Positions 42,601-50,683 of a DNA stretch of 64,000 nucleotides are shown one piece after another. The notes beneath the pieces are model-generated. The model worked only from the letters and a program-made list of their open reading frames with translations, did no database searches and was not told where the DNA came from. This DNA comes from Candidatus Opimibacter skivensis (GTDB lineage: Bacteria > Bacteroidota > Bacteroidia > Chitinophagales > Saprospiraceae). The stretch lies in NCBI GenBank assembly GCA_016722045.1, contig JADKGY010000001.1:496001-560000 (forward strand), read 5' to 3'. Within the stretch, counting starts at the first letter, position 1, and every line of letters begins with the position of its first letter. The position numbers and the translations under genes are program-made.

Positions 42601-42736
42601 CGTGAACTTGTGGATCAAGTTAAATTTAACTTACGGAAATTATTGTTTTTCAATTTTAGGCTCTGTTTAGACGTTTCTATTCATTCGCAAAGGGTCATTT
42701 ATCTAAATCTGAAGGAGGATAGGAGGAAATGCCTCA

Positions 42737-42744
42737 TATTTGCG
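42737..42744 (+). promoter_or_regulatory. Possible promoter -7 box of the S41 gene
   Basis: TATTTGCG is an imperfect TAnnTTTG-type box 7 bp before ATG 42752. It overlaps the TTG at 42740, which is therefore an unlikely start. Confidence 0.35.
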
Positions 42745-42751
42745 GCCTCAA

Positions 42752-44413
42752 ATGCCATTTCATCTACAAACCCGATGTAAGGCTGAGGAATTTCATTATA
42801 AATCAAACTTTTATCTTTTGTCGGATACCAATCGTACCTATAAAATCTGGGAACCTTTATTACTGAGTGTGGTCACCATGGTGGGCATGATAGCTGGTGC
42901 CAAATTTGTTAAAGCTGATGCCCCTACACATAAATCAGATCCCTCGATCAGCAGTGCTAATTATAGTGGGCGTCAGGTAGAAGAGATCATCCGATTCCTG
43001 GAAACAAAATATGTCGGAGATGTAAATGCAGAGGAATTGTCAAATAGGGCGATTAAAGCTGTACTTGAAGGGCTGGATCCCCACACGCATTATTTTCCAC
43101 CTGAGCAAACTGAAGATCTTGAAGAAAAGACCATGGGGCAGTATGTGGGCATCGGTATTGAAGTTTTGTTCATTGATGATAGTCTGGTTGTTCTCTATCC
43201 GAAAAAGGATAGTCCTGCCGAAAAAGCAGGTGTAAGACCCGGAGATCACATCATCGCTATTGATGATCAATCGATCACTACAGATTCGGTTGATCATGAG
43301 AAAATTATCGATCTGATCAAAGGTTCAAAAGGAACCCATGTCAAGCTTCTTATCAAACCCATGCTGGACAAAAATCTCAAGACAATAGAAATCGGCCGGG
43401 ATGAAATTAAAGTACCGAGTGTGCTTGCAGCCTACATGATCGATAGTACCGTTGCCTTCATTAAACTTTCCCGGTTTACGAATACCACATACAGGGAATT
43501 TATGGATAGCTGGGAAGACCTTACCACAAAACATCATGCCCGGCATCTCATTCTCGATCTGAGGGATAATCCCGGAGGATATCTGAGAGAGGCTGTAAAC
43601 ATTCTTTCCCAGATATTTAAAGATAATGGAACGCTCCTCGTGTATACGCAGGGGAAAAATCAGGAACGAATAGATTACAAGAGCACCGGAAAAGTATTTT
43701 TTCCAATCGAAAACGTTTGTGTCCTCATCAATGGAAATTCTGCTTCAGCCAGTGAAATCATAGCAGGATGTCTGCAGGATCAGGATCGTGCAGTTGTGTT
43801 GGGTACAAGATCTTATGGCAAAGGATTGGTACAGGAACAATTTGATCTTTCCAATGGAGGTACTTTGCGCATGACCGTCTCTAAATACTATACACCTTCC
43901 GGAAGATCGATTCAAAAAGCCTATGATAATGAATCTGTCATCGACACTGCACAGATATTCAAGACGGCATCTGGCAGACCTGTTCATGCCGGAGGAGGAA
44001 TCATGCCCGACATCACCATGGATGATGGTGTCCATTGGAATGATGTTGCCATCATGGCCTGGATGGACATCATCTCTGAATATGCAATACGATATGATAT
44101 GATGAAATATGGAGGCCAGATTGTCAACATGGATTCAATAGAATCTGTGTTTAAGAGTTTACCACCACATGCTTCCATGATGAATGATCTCATGGCTTTA
44201 GCCAAATTAAGAGCAAAGGATAAATACAATACCTTGAATGATTATCTCCAGGCCCACCAGGATATCCTGTACAGGATCACAGATGCGACACTAGTCGCCT
44301 ACAGAACTGGTGAGGAAGGATGGTACAGAGCTTTTAATCTTGAAGATCCTCTTGTAAAAAAAGCAAATGAGATCGTGAAAGAAGATTTACAAAAAGCCCT
44401 TGTGCAGCATTAA
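42752..44413 (+). CDS. S41 family C-terminal processing peptidase
   Basis: A 553-residue tail-specific protease. An N-terminal membrane segment (about 30-53, PLLLSVVTMVGMIAGAKFV) anchors it in the periplasm. A helical region with HTHYFPPEQTEDL leads to a PDZ domain (YVGIGIEVLFIDD; SPAEKAGVRPGDHIIAIDD). The S41 core follows: HLILDLRDNPGGYLREAVNI, the nucleophile Ser in INGNSASASEIIAG (about residue 330) and the catalytic Lys in RSYGKGLVQEQF. A C-terminal extension of about 150 residues completes it. It degrades or trims envelope proteins at their C-termini. I chose ATG 42752. It converges with tsaC; its stop overlaps the duplicated tsaC tail. Confidence 0.92.
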   Translation: MPFHLQTRCKAEEFHYKSNFYLLSDTNRTYKIWEPLLLSVVTMVGMIAGAKFVKADAPTHKSDPSISSANYSGRQVEEIIRFLETKYVGDVNAEELSNRAIKAVLEGLDPHTHYFPPEQTEDLEEKTMGQYVGIGIEVLFIDDSLVVLYPKKDSPAEKAGVRPGDHIIAIDDQSITTDSVDHEKIIDLIKGSKGTHVKLLIKPMLDKNLKTIEIGRDEIKVPSVLAAYMIDSTVAFIKLSRFTNTTYREFMDSWEDLTTKHHARHLILDLRDNPGGYLREAVNILSQIFKDNGTLLVYTQGKNQERIDYKSTGKVFFPIENVCVLINGNSASASEIIAGCLQDQDRAVVLGTRSYGKGLVQEQFDLSNGGTLRMTVSKYYTPSGRSIQKAYDNESVIDTAQIFKTASGRPVHAGGGIMPDITMDDGVHWNDVAIMAWMDIISEYAIRYDMMKYGGQIVNMDSIESVFKSLPPHASMMNDLMALAKLRAKDKYNTLNDYLQAHQDILYRITDATLVAYRTGEEGWYRAFNLEDPLVKKANEIVKEDLQKALVQH

Positions 44414-44442
44414 TTCTGACGTAAAAAATCCAGCTCTCCGTT
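44410..44442 (-). pseudogene. Duplicated 3' tail of the tsaC gene
   Basis: Read on the minus strand this stretch encodes NGELDFLRQN followed by TAA, the same ten residues and stop position as the real end of tsaC (44474-44506), yet seven of the ten codons differ at a synonymous position. It is joined to a short palindromic element (44443-44473) that lies between it and the true gene end. It is too short to act alone; it looks like an older or imported copy of the gene end. Confidence 0.8.
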
Positions 44443-44469
44443 TTGCCCCTAGCCCCTAAAGGGGGCATG
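44440..44469. repeat. GTTTTGCCCC palindromic element next to the tsaC end
   Basis: GTTTTGCCCCTAGCCCCTAA followed by AGGGGGCATG. The CCCCTAAAGGGG core is a hairpin. The same GTTTTGCCCCTA start occurs at 60033, beside a duplicated end of the aspartate kinase gene. Confidence 0.7.
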
Positions 44470-44473
44470 TTGT

Positions 44474-45055
44474 TCAATTCTGTCGTAAGAAGTCAAGTTC
44501 GCCATTATCATCATACCGGGCGATGACGGAAGGCAAGCCTGTGATTTCTTTTTCTGTAAAGGCAGGGACGGAGTAATCCACAAGACTTATAATCTGCGAG
44601 CTTATGCTCCCGAATTTTGAAGGTGATGGTTCTCCTGATCGATTGGCTGAAGTTGAAACCAATGGTCGCTCATAGGCTGTAATAAGATCATGACAAAATC
44701 CTGATTTGACAATCCTGACAGCTAAACTTCCATCTCTAGCAGCCAGATGTTGATATTCTTTTTTGGCTTGCGGATAAATCACTGTAAGAGGACGTTCATG
44801 AAAATGAAGAAGTGTGTCTATCCTTGGATGCACTGAAGCAACGACTGAATAAAGTTGCTTGAGGTCCGAGACAAGGACAATTAATGGCTTTTGACTTTCG
44901 CGGCCTTTAATATCATATACTTTTTCAATTGCTGCCTGGATAGTGGCATCGCAGCCTATCCCCCAGATGGTGTCAGCCGGATAGAGCAGGACTCCGCCCT
45001 GATTGAGTACGAATATAGCCTGATCGATAACCTTTTGGATGTGGTCCTGGTACAT
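44474..45055 (-). CDS. tsaC: L-threonylcarbamoyladenylate synthase (Sua5/YrdC/TsaC)
   Basis: A 193-residue enzyme that makes threonylcarbamoyl-AMP from threonine, bicarbonate and ATP for t6A37 synthesis in ANN-decoding tRNAs. The YrdC signature LLYPADTIWGIGCDA, the KGRESQKPLIVLV region and VSTSANRSGEPSPSKFG are complete. The start MYQDHIQKVI at 45055 is preferred; the frame continues upstream but those residues are atypical. It lacks the extra C-terminal Sua5 domain. The 3' end has a diverged second copy just downstream. Confidence 0.92.
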   Translation of the reverse strand: MYQDHIQKVIDQAIFVLNQGGVLLYPADTIWGIGCDATIQAAIEKVYDIKGRESQKPLIVLVSDLKQLYSVVASVHPRIDTLLHFHERPLTVIYPQAKKEYQHLAARDGSLAVRIVKSGFCHDLITAYERPLVSTSANRSGEPSPSKFGSISSQIISLVDYSVPAFTEKEITGLPSVIARYDDNGELDFLRQN

Positions 45056-45177
45056 GAAGATGATAAATACGATAAATTTAGCCTGATGTAAAGTATACGT
45101 CATCTTCTTTATAAGGGTGAGACGTATAAAAACTCAGAAATAAACGTTAAAAATAGACGCGAATTACCTATCGGGCG

Positions 45178-45185
45178 TATCTTTT
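45178..45185 (+). promoter_or_regulatory. Promoter -7 box of the PKD/type B sorting protein
   Basis: TATCTTTT is one base off TAnnTTTG and lies 7 bp before ATG 45193, again predicting a very short leader. Confidence 0.35.
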
Positions 45186-45192
45186 CATCCAT

Positions 45193-47469
45193 ATGCATTC
45201 ACTTCATTCTCATTTTATGCTTCGTACGATCATTTGTTTAGGCTTATTCATGAGTTTGGGAAGCGTCTTGAATGCAAGGCATATTGTTGGAGGGGAAATC
45301 TATTATGAATGTATGGGTCCCGGAAATATGCCCGATACCCGCAATTACAGGCTTACCATGAAGGTGTACAGGGATTGTGCTGGTATGGGAGCAGAATTTG
45401 ACAATCCTGCTCAAATAGGTATCTATTCATTCATCAACGGCTCGTATAAATTTGTGATGGAAAGGGATATTCAACATGGTGCTGTGGAAGAACTGGAATT
45501 TGTTGAGAATCCTTGCCTCATATTACCTTCTAATGTCTGCGTAGAACAAACCTCCTACGTTATCAACCTTACGAACATGCCCATCATAGCCGGCTCTTAT
45601 ATCGCTTCCTGGCAAAGGTGTTGCAGAAATAATACTATTAATAATATTGTTGCTCCGAATAACACCGGTGCAACGTATACTATTGAAATCACCGAGGAAG
45701 CACAGCGTACTTGTAATAACGGGCCACGATTTACCAACTTCCCTCCCATTGGAATATGCGTCAATGACCCAATCAATTTTGATCATTCTGCAACGGATAA
45801 AGAAGGGGATAATATCGTGTATGAGTTTTGTGCCCCATTGCAGGGGGGTGGCCCATTGGGTGTTAATAATCCAAGTGAACAAAGTCTATGTGAAGGAATA
45901 ACGCCTGATCCGCGTAATTGTCTTCCACCCTATGTCAATGTGATCTTTAATGCTCCAAATTATTCAGCGGTGAGCCCATTAGGTGTTTCTTCCTCTATTT
46001 CAATTAATCCACTCACAGGACTGATATCCGGCACACCTACATTGACCGGACAGTTTGTGGTAGGTGTTTGCGTAAAAGAATTCAGAAACGGTATATTACT
46101 CAGTATTCTGCGTAGAGATTTTCAATTTAATGTTGTCAATTGCCAGTCATCTGTGAGTGCCAGCATACATTCTGATGCTGTAGTCAATGGAAAAGAATTT
46201 GTGCTCAATTCGTGTGGCAATAACACAGTCACGTTTGAGAATGAAAGTACGATTGAGCAATACATCAAAACGTATAAATGGTCTTTTAATATCAGCGGCA
46301 ATGCTGTTGAAAAGAAAACACGGGATGCCACATACACATTTCCGGGTGTAGGTAATTACAAAGGAACGATGATCGTCAATGAAGGACTGCCTTGCGGAGA
46401 TACGGCATATATCAATGTCAATGTGTTTCCCAGTATCGATGCTGATTTTCAATTTACGTATGATACGTGCATCGGTGGCCCTGTCAGCTTCAGGGACATG
46501 TCTGTGACAAAGGCTCAAAACCTGACAGGCTGGGATTGGAATTTTGGGGATACTGAAAAAAGTACTGTCCGTAATCCTAATCACCTCTATCAGGAGCCAG
46601 GGCTTCTCCCTGTGACACTTATAGCCATGGATAATAATCAATGTAGAGACACCATTACAAAAAAAATAAGTTATTTCCCTGTTCCTCCACTTATCATTAT
46701 TAAGCCAACGAGATATGTAGCCTGCGTACCAGCAAGCATCTTATTCAACAATCTTTCAGTACCAATTGATGACACATATAAGATCTTCTGGGATTTTGGA
46801 GACGGAGAGACAGGTGATGACATAAGTCCCACTCATGAGTATAAAACTGAAGGAACATTTTCAATAAAGGTTGAAATCACCTCACCTATAGGATGTTATA
46901 CAAGTGATGTGTTTCCTAACCTTATCACAATGGAGCCATCACCCGTGGCTGATTTTATCTACACACCTGAGGTTATTAACAGCCTTAATCCGACAGCAGT
47001 GTTTACTGATTTGTCAACGGGAGCCAATGGCTGGTTCTGGGACTTTGGAGGACAAGGACGATCTTTCATGAGAAACCCTACATTCACTTTTCAAGATACC
47101 GGCTTAGCCTATATCAAGGAAGTCGTTTTTCATCCTAATGGGTGTACCGATACACTTATTAAGACCATTGATATTGAACCTGTTGTACAATACTTCCTCC
47201 CAAATGCCTTTACACCTAATTATGATGGTAAAAATGAAGTATATAAGCCTGCAGGATTGAGTGAAGGTGTCCAGTCTTATTCGATGACTATATGGAGCAG
47301 ATGGGGTGAAAGCCTATATGAAACCTCGGATCCTGAAGCCGGATGGAATGGCAGAAAAAATAATACCGGACAGGAATTACCCATCGGTGTATATCTCTGC
47401 GTTCTCCGGTACCAGGATGCCCGCAATCGTCCTCACGAACTCCGTGAATTTGTAACCCTGGTGAGATAA
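45193..47469 (+). CDS. Secreted PKD-repeat protein with type B T9SS sorting domain (gliding-associated C-terminal domain)
   Basis: A 758-residue surface protein. A signal peptide (IICLGLFMSLGSVLNAR) is followed by a Cys-rich N-terminal domain beginning HIVGGEIYYECMGPG, a form widespread in Bacteroidota surface proteins. At least three PKD repeats follow from about residue 320 (e.g. LTGWDWNFGDTEKSTVRNPN, YKIFWDFGDGETGDDISPTH, GANGWFWDFGGQGRSFMRNP). The last 90 residues, FLPNAFTPNYDGKNEVYKP to RWGESLYET and LPIGVYLCVL, are the type B sorting domain used for T9SS export. Likely an adhesin or surface-attachment protein. Confidence 0.92.
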   Translation: MHSLHSHFMLRTIICLGLFMSLGSVLNARHIVGGEIYYECMGPGNMPDTRNYRLTMKVYRDCAGMGAEFDNPAQIGIYSFINGSYKFVMERDIQHGAVEELEFVENPCLILPSNVCVEQTSYVINLTNMPIIAGSYIASWQRCCRNNTINNIVAPNNTGATYTIEITEEAQRTCNNGPRFTNFPPIGICVNDPINFDHSATDKEGDNIVYEFCAPLQGGGPLGVNNPSEQSLCEGITPDPRNCLPPYVNVIFNAPNYSAVSPLGVSSSISINPLTGLISGTPTLTGQFVVGVCVKEFRNGILLSILRRDFQFNVVNCQSSVSASIHSDAVVNGKEFVLNSCGNNTVTFENESTIEQYIKTYKWSFNISGNAVEKKTRDATYTFPGVGNYKGTMIVNEGLPCGDTAYINVNVFPSIDADFQFTYDTCIGGPVSFRDMSVTKAQNLTGWDWNFGDTEKSTVRNPNHLYQEPGLLPVTLIAMDNNQCRDTITKKISYFPVPPLIIIKPTRYVACVPASILFNNLSVPIDDTYKIFWDFGDGETGDDISPTHEYKTEGTFSIKVEITSPIGCYTSDVFPNLITMEPSPVADFIYTPEVINSLNPTAVFTDLSTGANGWFWDFGGQGRSFMRNPTFTFQDTGLAYIKEVVFHPNGCTDTLIKTIDIEPVVQYFLPNAFTPNYDGKNEVYKPAGLSEGVQSYSMTIWSRWGESLYETSDPEAGWNGRKNNTGQELPIGVYLCVLRYQDARNRPHELREFVTLVR

Positions 47470-47512
47470 AGGAAAAATAATCCACCGATATGAAGAATAG
47501 TAGAAAAAGATA

Positions 47513-47520
47513 TACCTTTG
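47513..47520 (+). promoter_or_regulatory. Promoter -7 box of rplS
   Basis: TACCTTTG matches TAnnTTTG exactly and lies 39 bp upstream of ATG 47560, leaving a leader of about 30 nt. Confidence 0.6.
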
Positions 47521-47559
47521 TCGCTCTTTTTCAAGAAAGTCAGACAAGCATTATTAACC

Positions 47560-47913
47560 ATGGATCTTATTAAGCTAGTTCATCAGCAACTAAATACTCA
47601 ACCCACTTTCCCAGAATTTAAGGCCGGAGACAGCATCACTGTATCCTACAAGATCATTGAAGGCGCTAAGGAGCGTATTCAGGATTTTAAAGGAGATGTG
47701 CTTCAGATCAGAGGGGAAGGCGCAGGAAAAACCTTTACCGTTCGCAAGATTTCAAATGGTGTGGGTGTAGAGCGTATTTTCCCATTCAGCTCACCTAATA
47801 TCGTTGAAATCAAGGTGCTGAAGAAAGGTAAAGTCAGAAGAGCTAAATTGTTCTACCTCCGCAACCTGGTAGGTAAGAAAGCCAAAATCAAGGAAAGAAA
47901 GGCTTTTACCTAA
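47560..47913 (+). CDS. rplS: Large-subunit ribosomal protein bL19
   Basis: A 117-residue ribosomal protein at the 30S-50S interface. Signature segments FPEFKAGDSITVSYKIIEG, RIQDFKGDVLQIRGEGAGKT, FTVRKISNGVGVERIFPFSS and LYLRN-like FYLRNLVGKKAKIKER are all present. The correct start is ATG 47560 (MDLIKLVHQQL). The frame continues upstream to 47518, but that part overlaps the promoter box. Transcribed alone rather than with trmD, which is 36 kb away. Confidence 0.97.
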   Translation: MDLIKLVHQQLNTQPTFPEFKAGDSITVSYKIIEGAKERIQDFKGDVLQIRGEGAGKTFTVRKISNGVGVERIFPFSSPNIVEIKVLKKGKVRRAKLFYLRNLVGKKAKIKERKAFT

Positions 47914-47943
47914 AATCAAATTTATACTTCTGTATTTCTACGG

Positions 47944-47960
47944 ACAAGTTCAATTCTTGT
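47944..47960 (+). terminator. Weak hairpin after rplS
   Basis: ACAAG and CTTGT arms around TTCAATT lie about 30 bp after the rplS stop. The stem is short and lacks a long T-run, so terminator function is uncertain. Confidence 0.25.
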
Positions 47961-48051
47961 CTTGGCTTCGCTACCCCTTTATCTAATTTTAACGCGGCAC
48001 CGGATTCTATTTCCTTGTCTACTTTTTATTATTGGATCAAGCTATGACTCT

Positions 48052-48912
48052 CTAAAAAGGCCTGATTCCGGAATTACTCTTCAACTTATTCCTGATTATA
48101 AGATCAACCCACCGGACAGGCAGAAGCTGAATAAGCCTGAATTTCCACGCTTTGGCTCTGATCAGATAACGTGCGCTGACTTTTTCATTTCGAATCGATT
48201 TCAGTATCCGATCCGCGACAATATCTGCTTTGAGTCCCTGACGTATATTTTCATCAATCAGCTTTTCTTTATAAGCTGTAATGGAATCATATTCAGGCCC
48301 TGAGTAGTAATCCGATTTCTTTGCTTTTTCCCAAATTGGTGTGATGATATTGCCCGGTTCAATAAGGACAACCTGGATATCATACATATACAATTCCCTT
48401 CTCAGACTATCGCTTAAAGCTTCCAATGCGAATTTTGAAGCTGCATATGCCCCTATAAAAGGACTGGCGAATAACCCCGAAACGCTACTAATGTTGATGA
48501 TTCTGCGCGGATGTCTATATGGTTCATCCAGTTTCACTTTCAGCAGATCGAAAAAAATCTGGGTCGTACGTATCACACCTAATACATTGACATCTAACTG
48601 ATATTTCCACTTTTCAATTGGGACATAAAGAAATGCACCTGCCACAACTATACCCGCATTATTGACGATAGCTACCAATGCGTCAATTCCAATAATCTCT
48701 TTTGCTTTTTCTTTTGCGTGCTTAATACTTTCCTCATCAACTACATCCATCATAAGGGAATGAATCCTGGAGCCATAATTCGACTCCAGCCTGGCTCCGT
48801 CTGCTGTATTCCTCACACCTGCCAGGACATCATAGTTATTTTCAGCCAAAGTTTTGCAGGCAGCCTCACCTATGCCGGACGAAGCGCCTGTCACTAAAAC
48901 AAAATATTTCAT
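48052..48912 (-). CDS. Short-chain dehydrogenase/reductase
   Basis: A 286-residue Rossmann-fold oxidoreductase: cofactor motif VTGASSGIGEAACKTLA (8-24), NNAGIVVAGAF, and catalytic Ser/Tyr/Lys in INISSVSGLFASPFIGAYAASK. A C-terminal extension of about 50 residues (ISARYLIRAKAWKFRLIQLL-like) resembles the membrane-associated retinol-dehydrogenase/11beta-HSD group of SDRs. The substrate is unknown, perhaps a lipid or steroid-like alcohol. It lies divergent to the metallophosphoesterase. Confidence 0.9.
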   Translation of the reverse strand: MKYFVLVTGASSGIGEAACKTLAENNYDVLAGVRNTADGARLESNYGSRIHSLMMDVVDEESIKHAKEKAKEIIGIDALVAIVNNAGIVVAGAFLYVPIEKWKYQLDVNVLGVIRTTQIFFDLLKVKLDEPYRHPRRIINISSVSGLFASPFIGAYAASKFALEALSDSLRRELYMYDIQVVLIEPGNIITPIWEKAKKSDYYSGPEYDSITAYKEKLIDENIRQGLKADIVADRILKSIRNEKVSARYLIRAKAWKFRLIQLLPVRWVDLIIRNKLKSNSGIRPF

Positions 48913-48993
48913 CAGTCAAAGTTGAGAAAATGAAGCAATCCTGTATAACATCTTGCTGATATTTGTGTTAATGGTTACTTCAATGCTTCCTAC

Positions 48994-50226
48994 ATGGCCA
49001 CCAGAATTATCTTTCTTTCTGTTATACTATTACTGATTGATCTGTTTGCTTTCCAGGCGTTCAAGTATATCCTGGGTTCATCAGGTAAAAGCATTAGGAT
49101 AATCACCTATGCGATTTACTGGTCAGTCCCGCTGATAACAATTGCATTTCTGGTTACAGCCGTTACAGGATGGAGCGACCATTTACCCAATACATTTAAG
49201 GTCATTCTCAGGGCACTGATCTTCATTCTATATTTTTCCAAATTACTGATCGCCCTTATGATTCTGATCGATGATCTGCGTAGACTTCTTTTTGGGGCAT
49301 TAAATCTTGGCTTTAAAGACCATTGGAGCCTTTCTACAGTTCGTTCACGATGGATGCCTTATGCCGGTCTTATTCTTGGGGCTATTCCGGCTATCAGTCT
49401 TATATATGGCATGTCCGGTAATGCCTACAGGTATAAATTATGGAAAACGCGCCTCAATATCAAGGATCTTCATCCTGATCTTTCAGGTTTCAAAATCATC
49501 CAGATATCGGATATTCATTCGGGCAGTTTCTTATTGAAAGAACCTGTCGAACACAGTATAAAAATCATCAATGACCAAAAGCCAGATATAGTCTTCTTCA
49601 CCGGCGACCTGGTCAATGCGCTGGCTTCAGAAATGGAACCTTTTATAGAAATGTTTAGTAAGATCCAGGCCCCGCTTGGCGTTTATTCAATACTTGGCAA
49701 TCATGACTATGGCGATTATCACCCATGGACTAATACAGAGGATAAACATAAAAATTTTGAAGAGCTGAAGGAAATGCACAAAAAGCTGGGATGGACATTA
49801 TTACTCAATGAACACCGGCAGGTAGCTGTGAAAGATGCATTACTCAATATCATTGGGGTTGAAAATTACAGTTCTCATCCCCGCTTTCCAAAATATGGTG
49901 ATCTTGTAAAAGCTACTGCAGACCTGGAAGGAGGTTCATTCAATGTTCTTCTTTCCCATGATCCTTCTCACTGGGATGATCAGGTGATCAAAGATTATAA
50001 ACATATAGACCTTACACTTTCAGGTCATACCCATGGCTTTCAGTTTGGTGTTGAAATACCCGGATTCAAATGGAGCCCTATCCAATATGTTTATCCAAGG
50101 TGGTCTGGCTTATATCAGCAGGCTGATCAATACCTTTATGTAAACCGTGGACTTGGATATCTTGGTTATCCGGGCAGGGTAGGGATTCTTCCGGAAATCA
50201 CATTACTGACACTCCAAACAGCTTAA
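48994..50226 (+). CDS. Membrane-anchored metallophosphoesterase
   Basis: A 410-residue protein with about four N-terminal hydrophobic helices (residues 1-145, e.g. IIFLSVILLLIDLFAFQAF and PYAGLILGAIPAISLIYG) and a C-terminal calcineurin-like phosphoesterase domain. The metal-binding motifs are complete: KIIQISDIHSGS, FTGDLVNA, SILGNHDYGDY, LLSHDPSHWD and LSGHTHGFQFG. Relatives (YaeI/UDP-diacylglucosamine-type phosphodiesterases) act on lipid or nucleotide phosphodiesters at the membrane; the substrate here is not known. Confidence 0.93.
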   Translation: MATRIIFLSVILLLIDLFAFQAFKYILGSSGKSIRIITYAIYWSVPLITIAFLVTAVTGWSDHLPNTFKVILRALIFILYFSKLLIALMILIDDLRRLLFGALNLGFKDHWSLSTVRSRWMPYAGLILGAIPAISLIYGMSGNAYRYKLWKTRLNIKDLHPDLSGFKIIQISDIHSGSFLLKEPVEHSIKIINDQKPDIVFFTGDLVNALASEMEPFIEMFSKIQAPLGVYSILGNHDYGDYHPWTNTEDKHKNFEELKEMHKKLGWTLLLNEHRQVAVKDALLNIIGVENYSSHPRFPKYGDLVKATADLEGGSFNVLLSHDPSHWDDQVIKDYKHIDLTLSGHTHGFQFGVEIPGFKWSPIQYVYPRWSGLYQQADQYLYVNRGLGYLGYPGRVGILPEITLLTLQTA

Positions 50227-50250
50227 TTGTGTCGGAGAGTTTACAATTTG

Positions 50251-50258
50251 TACTTTCG
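50251..50258 (+). promoter_or_regulatory. Promoter for the lipocalin-like/GWxTD pair
   Basis: TACTTTCG matches the TTCG form of the -7 box, with TTG (50227-50229) 21 bp upstream as a plausible -33 element. The ATG at 50273 follows by 14 bp. Confidence 0.55.
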
Positions 50259-50272
50259 ATCAGCTAAGTTTC

Positions 50273-50683
50273 ATGAGAAATCTCAATATTGTTACGGACC
50301 AGTTACCATGTTCATTTATGCATTCATTTTGTCTGCTAGGCACTGCTGTTTTATTTCTATTCGCCTGTAGGCAAGGTGACACTTTTCAGGAAGGTCAACT
50401 TCTGGGACGATGGGAAATAACCAAAGCAGAGCGAAATGGCAGGGAAACCGAATATCTGCGCAGAGGTTACTTCATCATCGAGCAGAGTATGATGACGATC
50501 AATATAACAGGTGCTGATGAAAAGGGTCCATACAAAATGGCCAATAACAAACTGGTGATGGGTGGTAAAAATTTTGAACTTGAAGTTGTAAAAAACGATA
50601 CTTTGATCGTTAAGTATTTAGCAGGTCCAAATAGTGAATTTGTTTTTCACATGTTGAAAAAGAAAAAGGAGGATGTTAACTAG
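50273..50683 (+). CDS. Lipocalin-like lipoprotein, function unknown
   Basis: A 136-residue exported protein. The leader FCLLGTAVLFLFAC ends in a lipobox-like Cys; translation may instead begin at ATG 50318, which is nearer to a standard leader. The mature domain starts QLLGRWEITKAERNGRETEY, with a G-x-W motif and alternating strands typical of lipocalin-like (DUF4488/DUF5004-type) proteins of Bacteroidota. Its last codons overlap the following GWxTD gene by 11 bp, so the two are co-translated. Confidence 0.75.
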   Translation: MRNLNIVTDQLPCSFMHSFCLLGTAVLFLFACRQGDTFQEGQLLGRWEITKAERNGRETEYLRRGYFIIEQSMMTINITGADEKGPYKMANNKLVMGGKNFELEVVKNDTLIVKYLAGPNSEFVFHMLKKKKEDVN

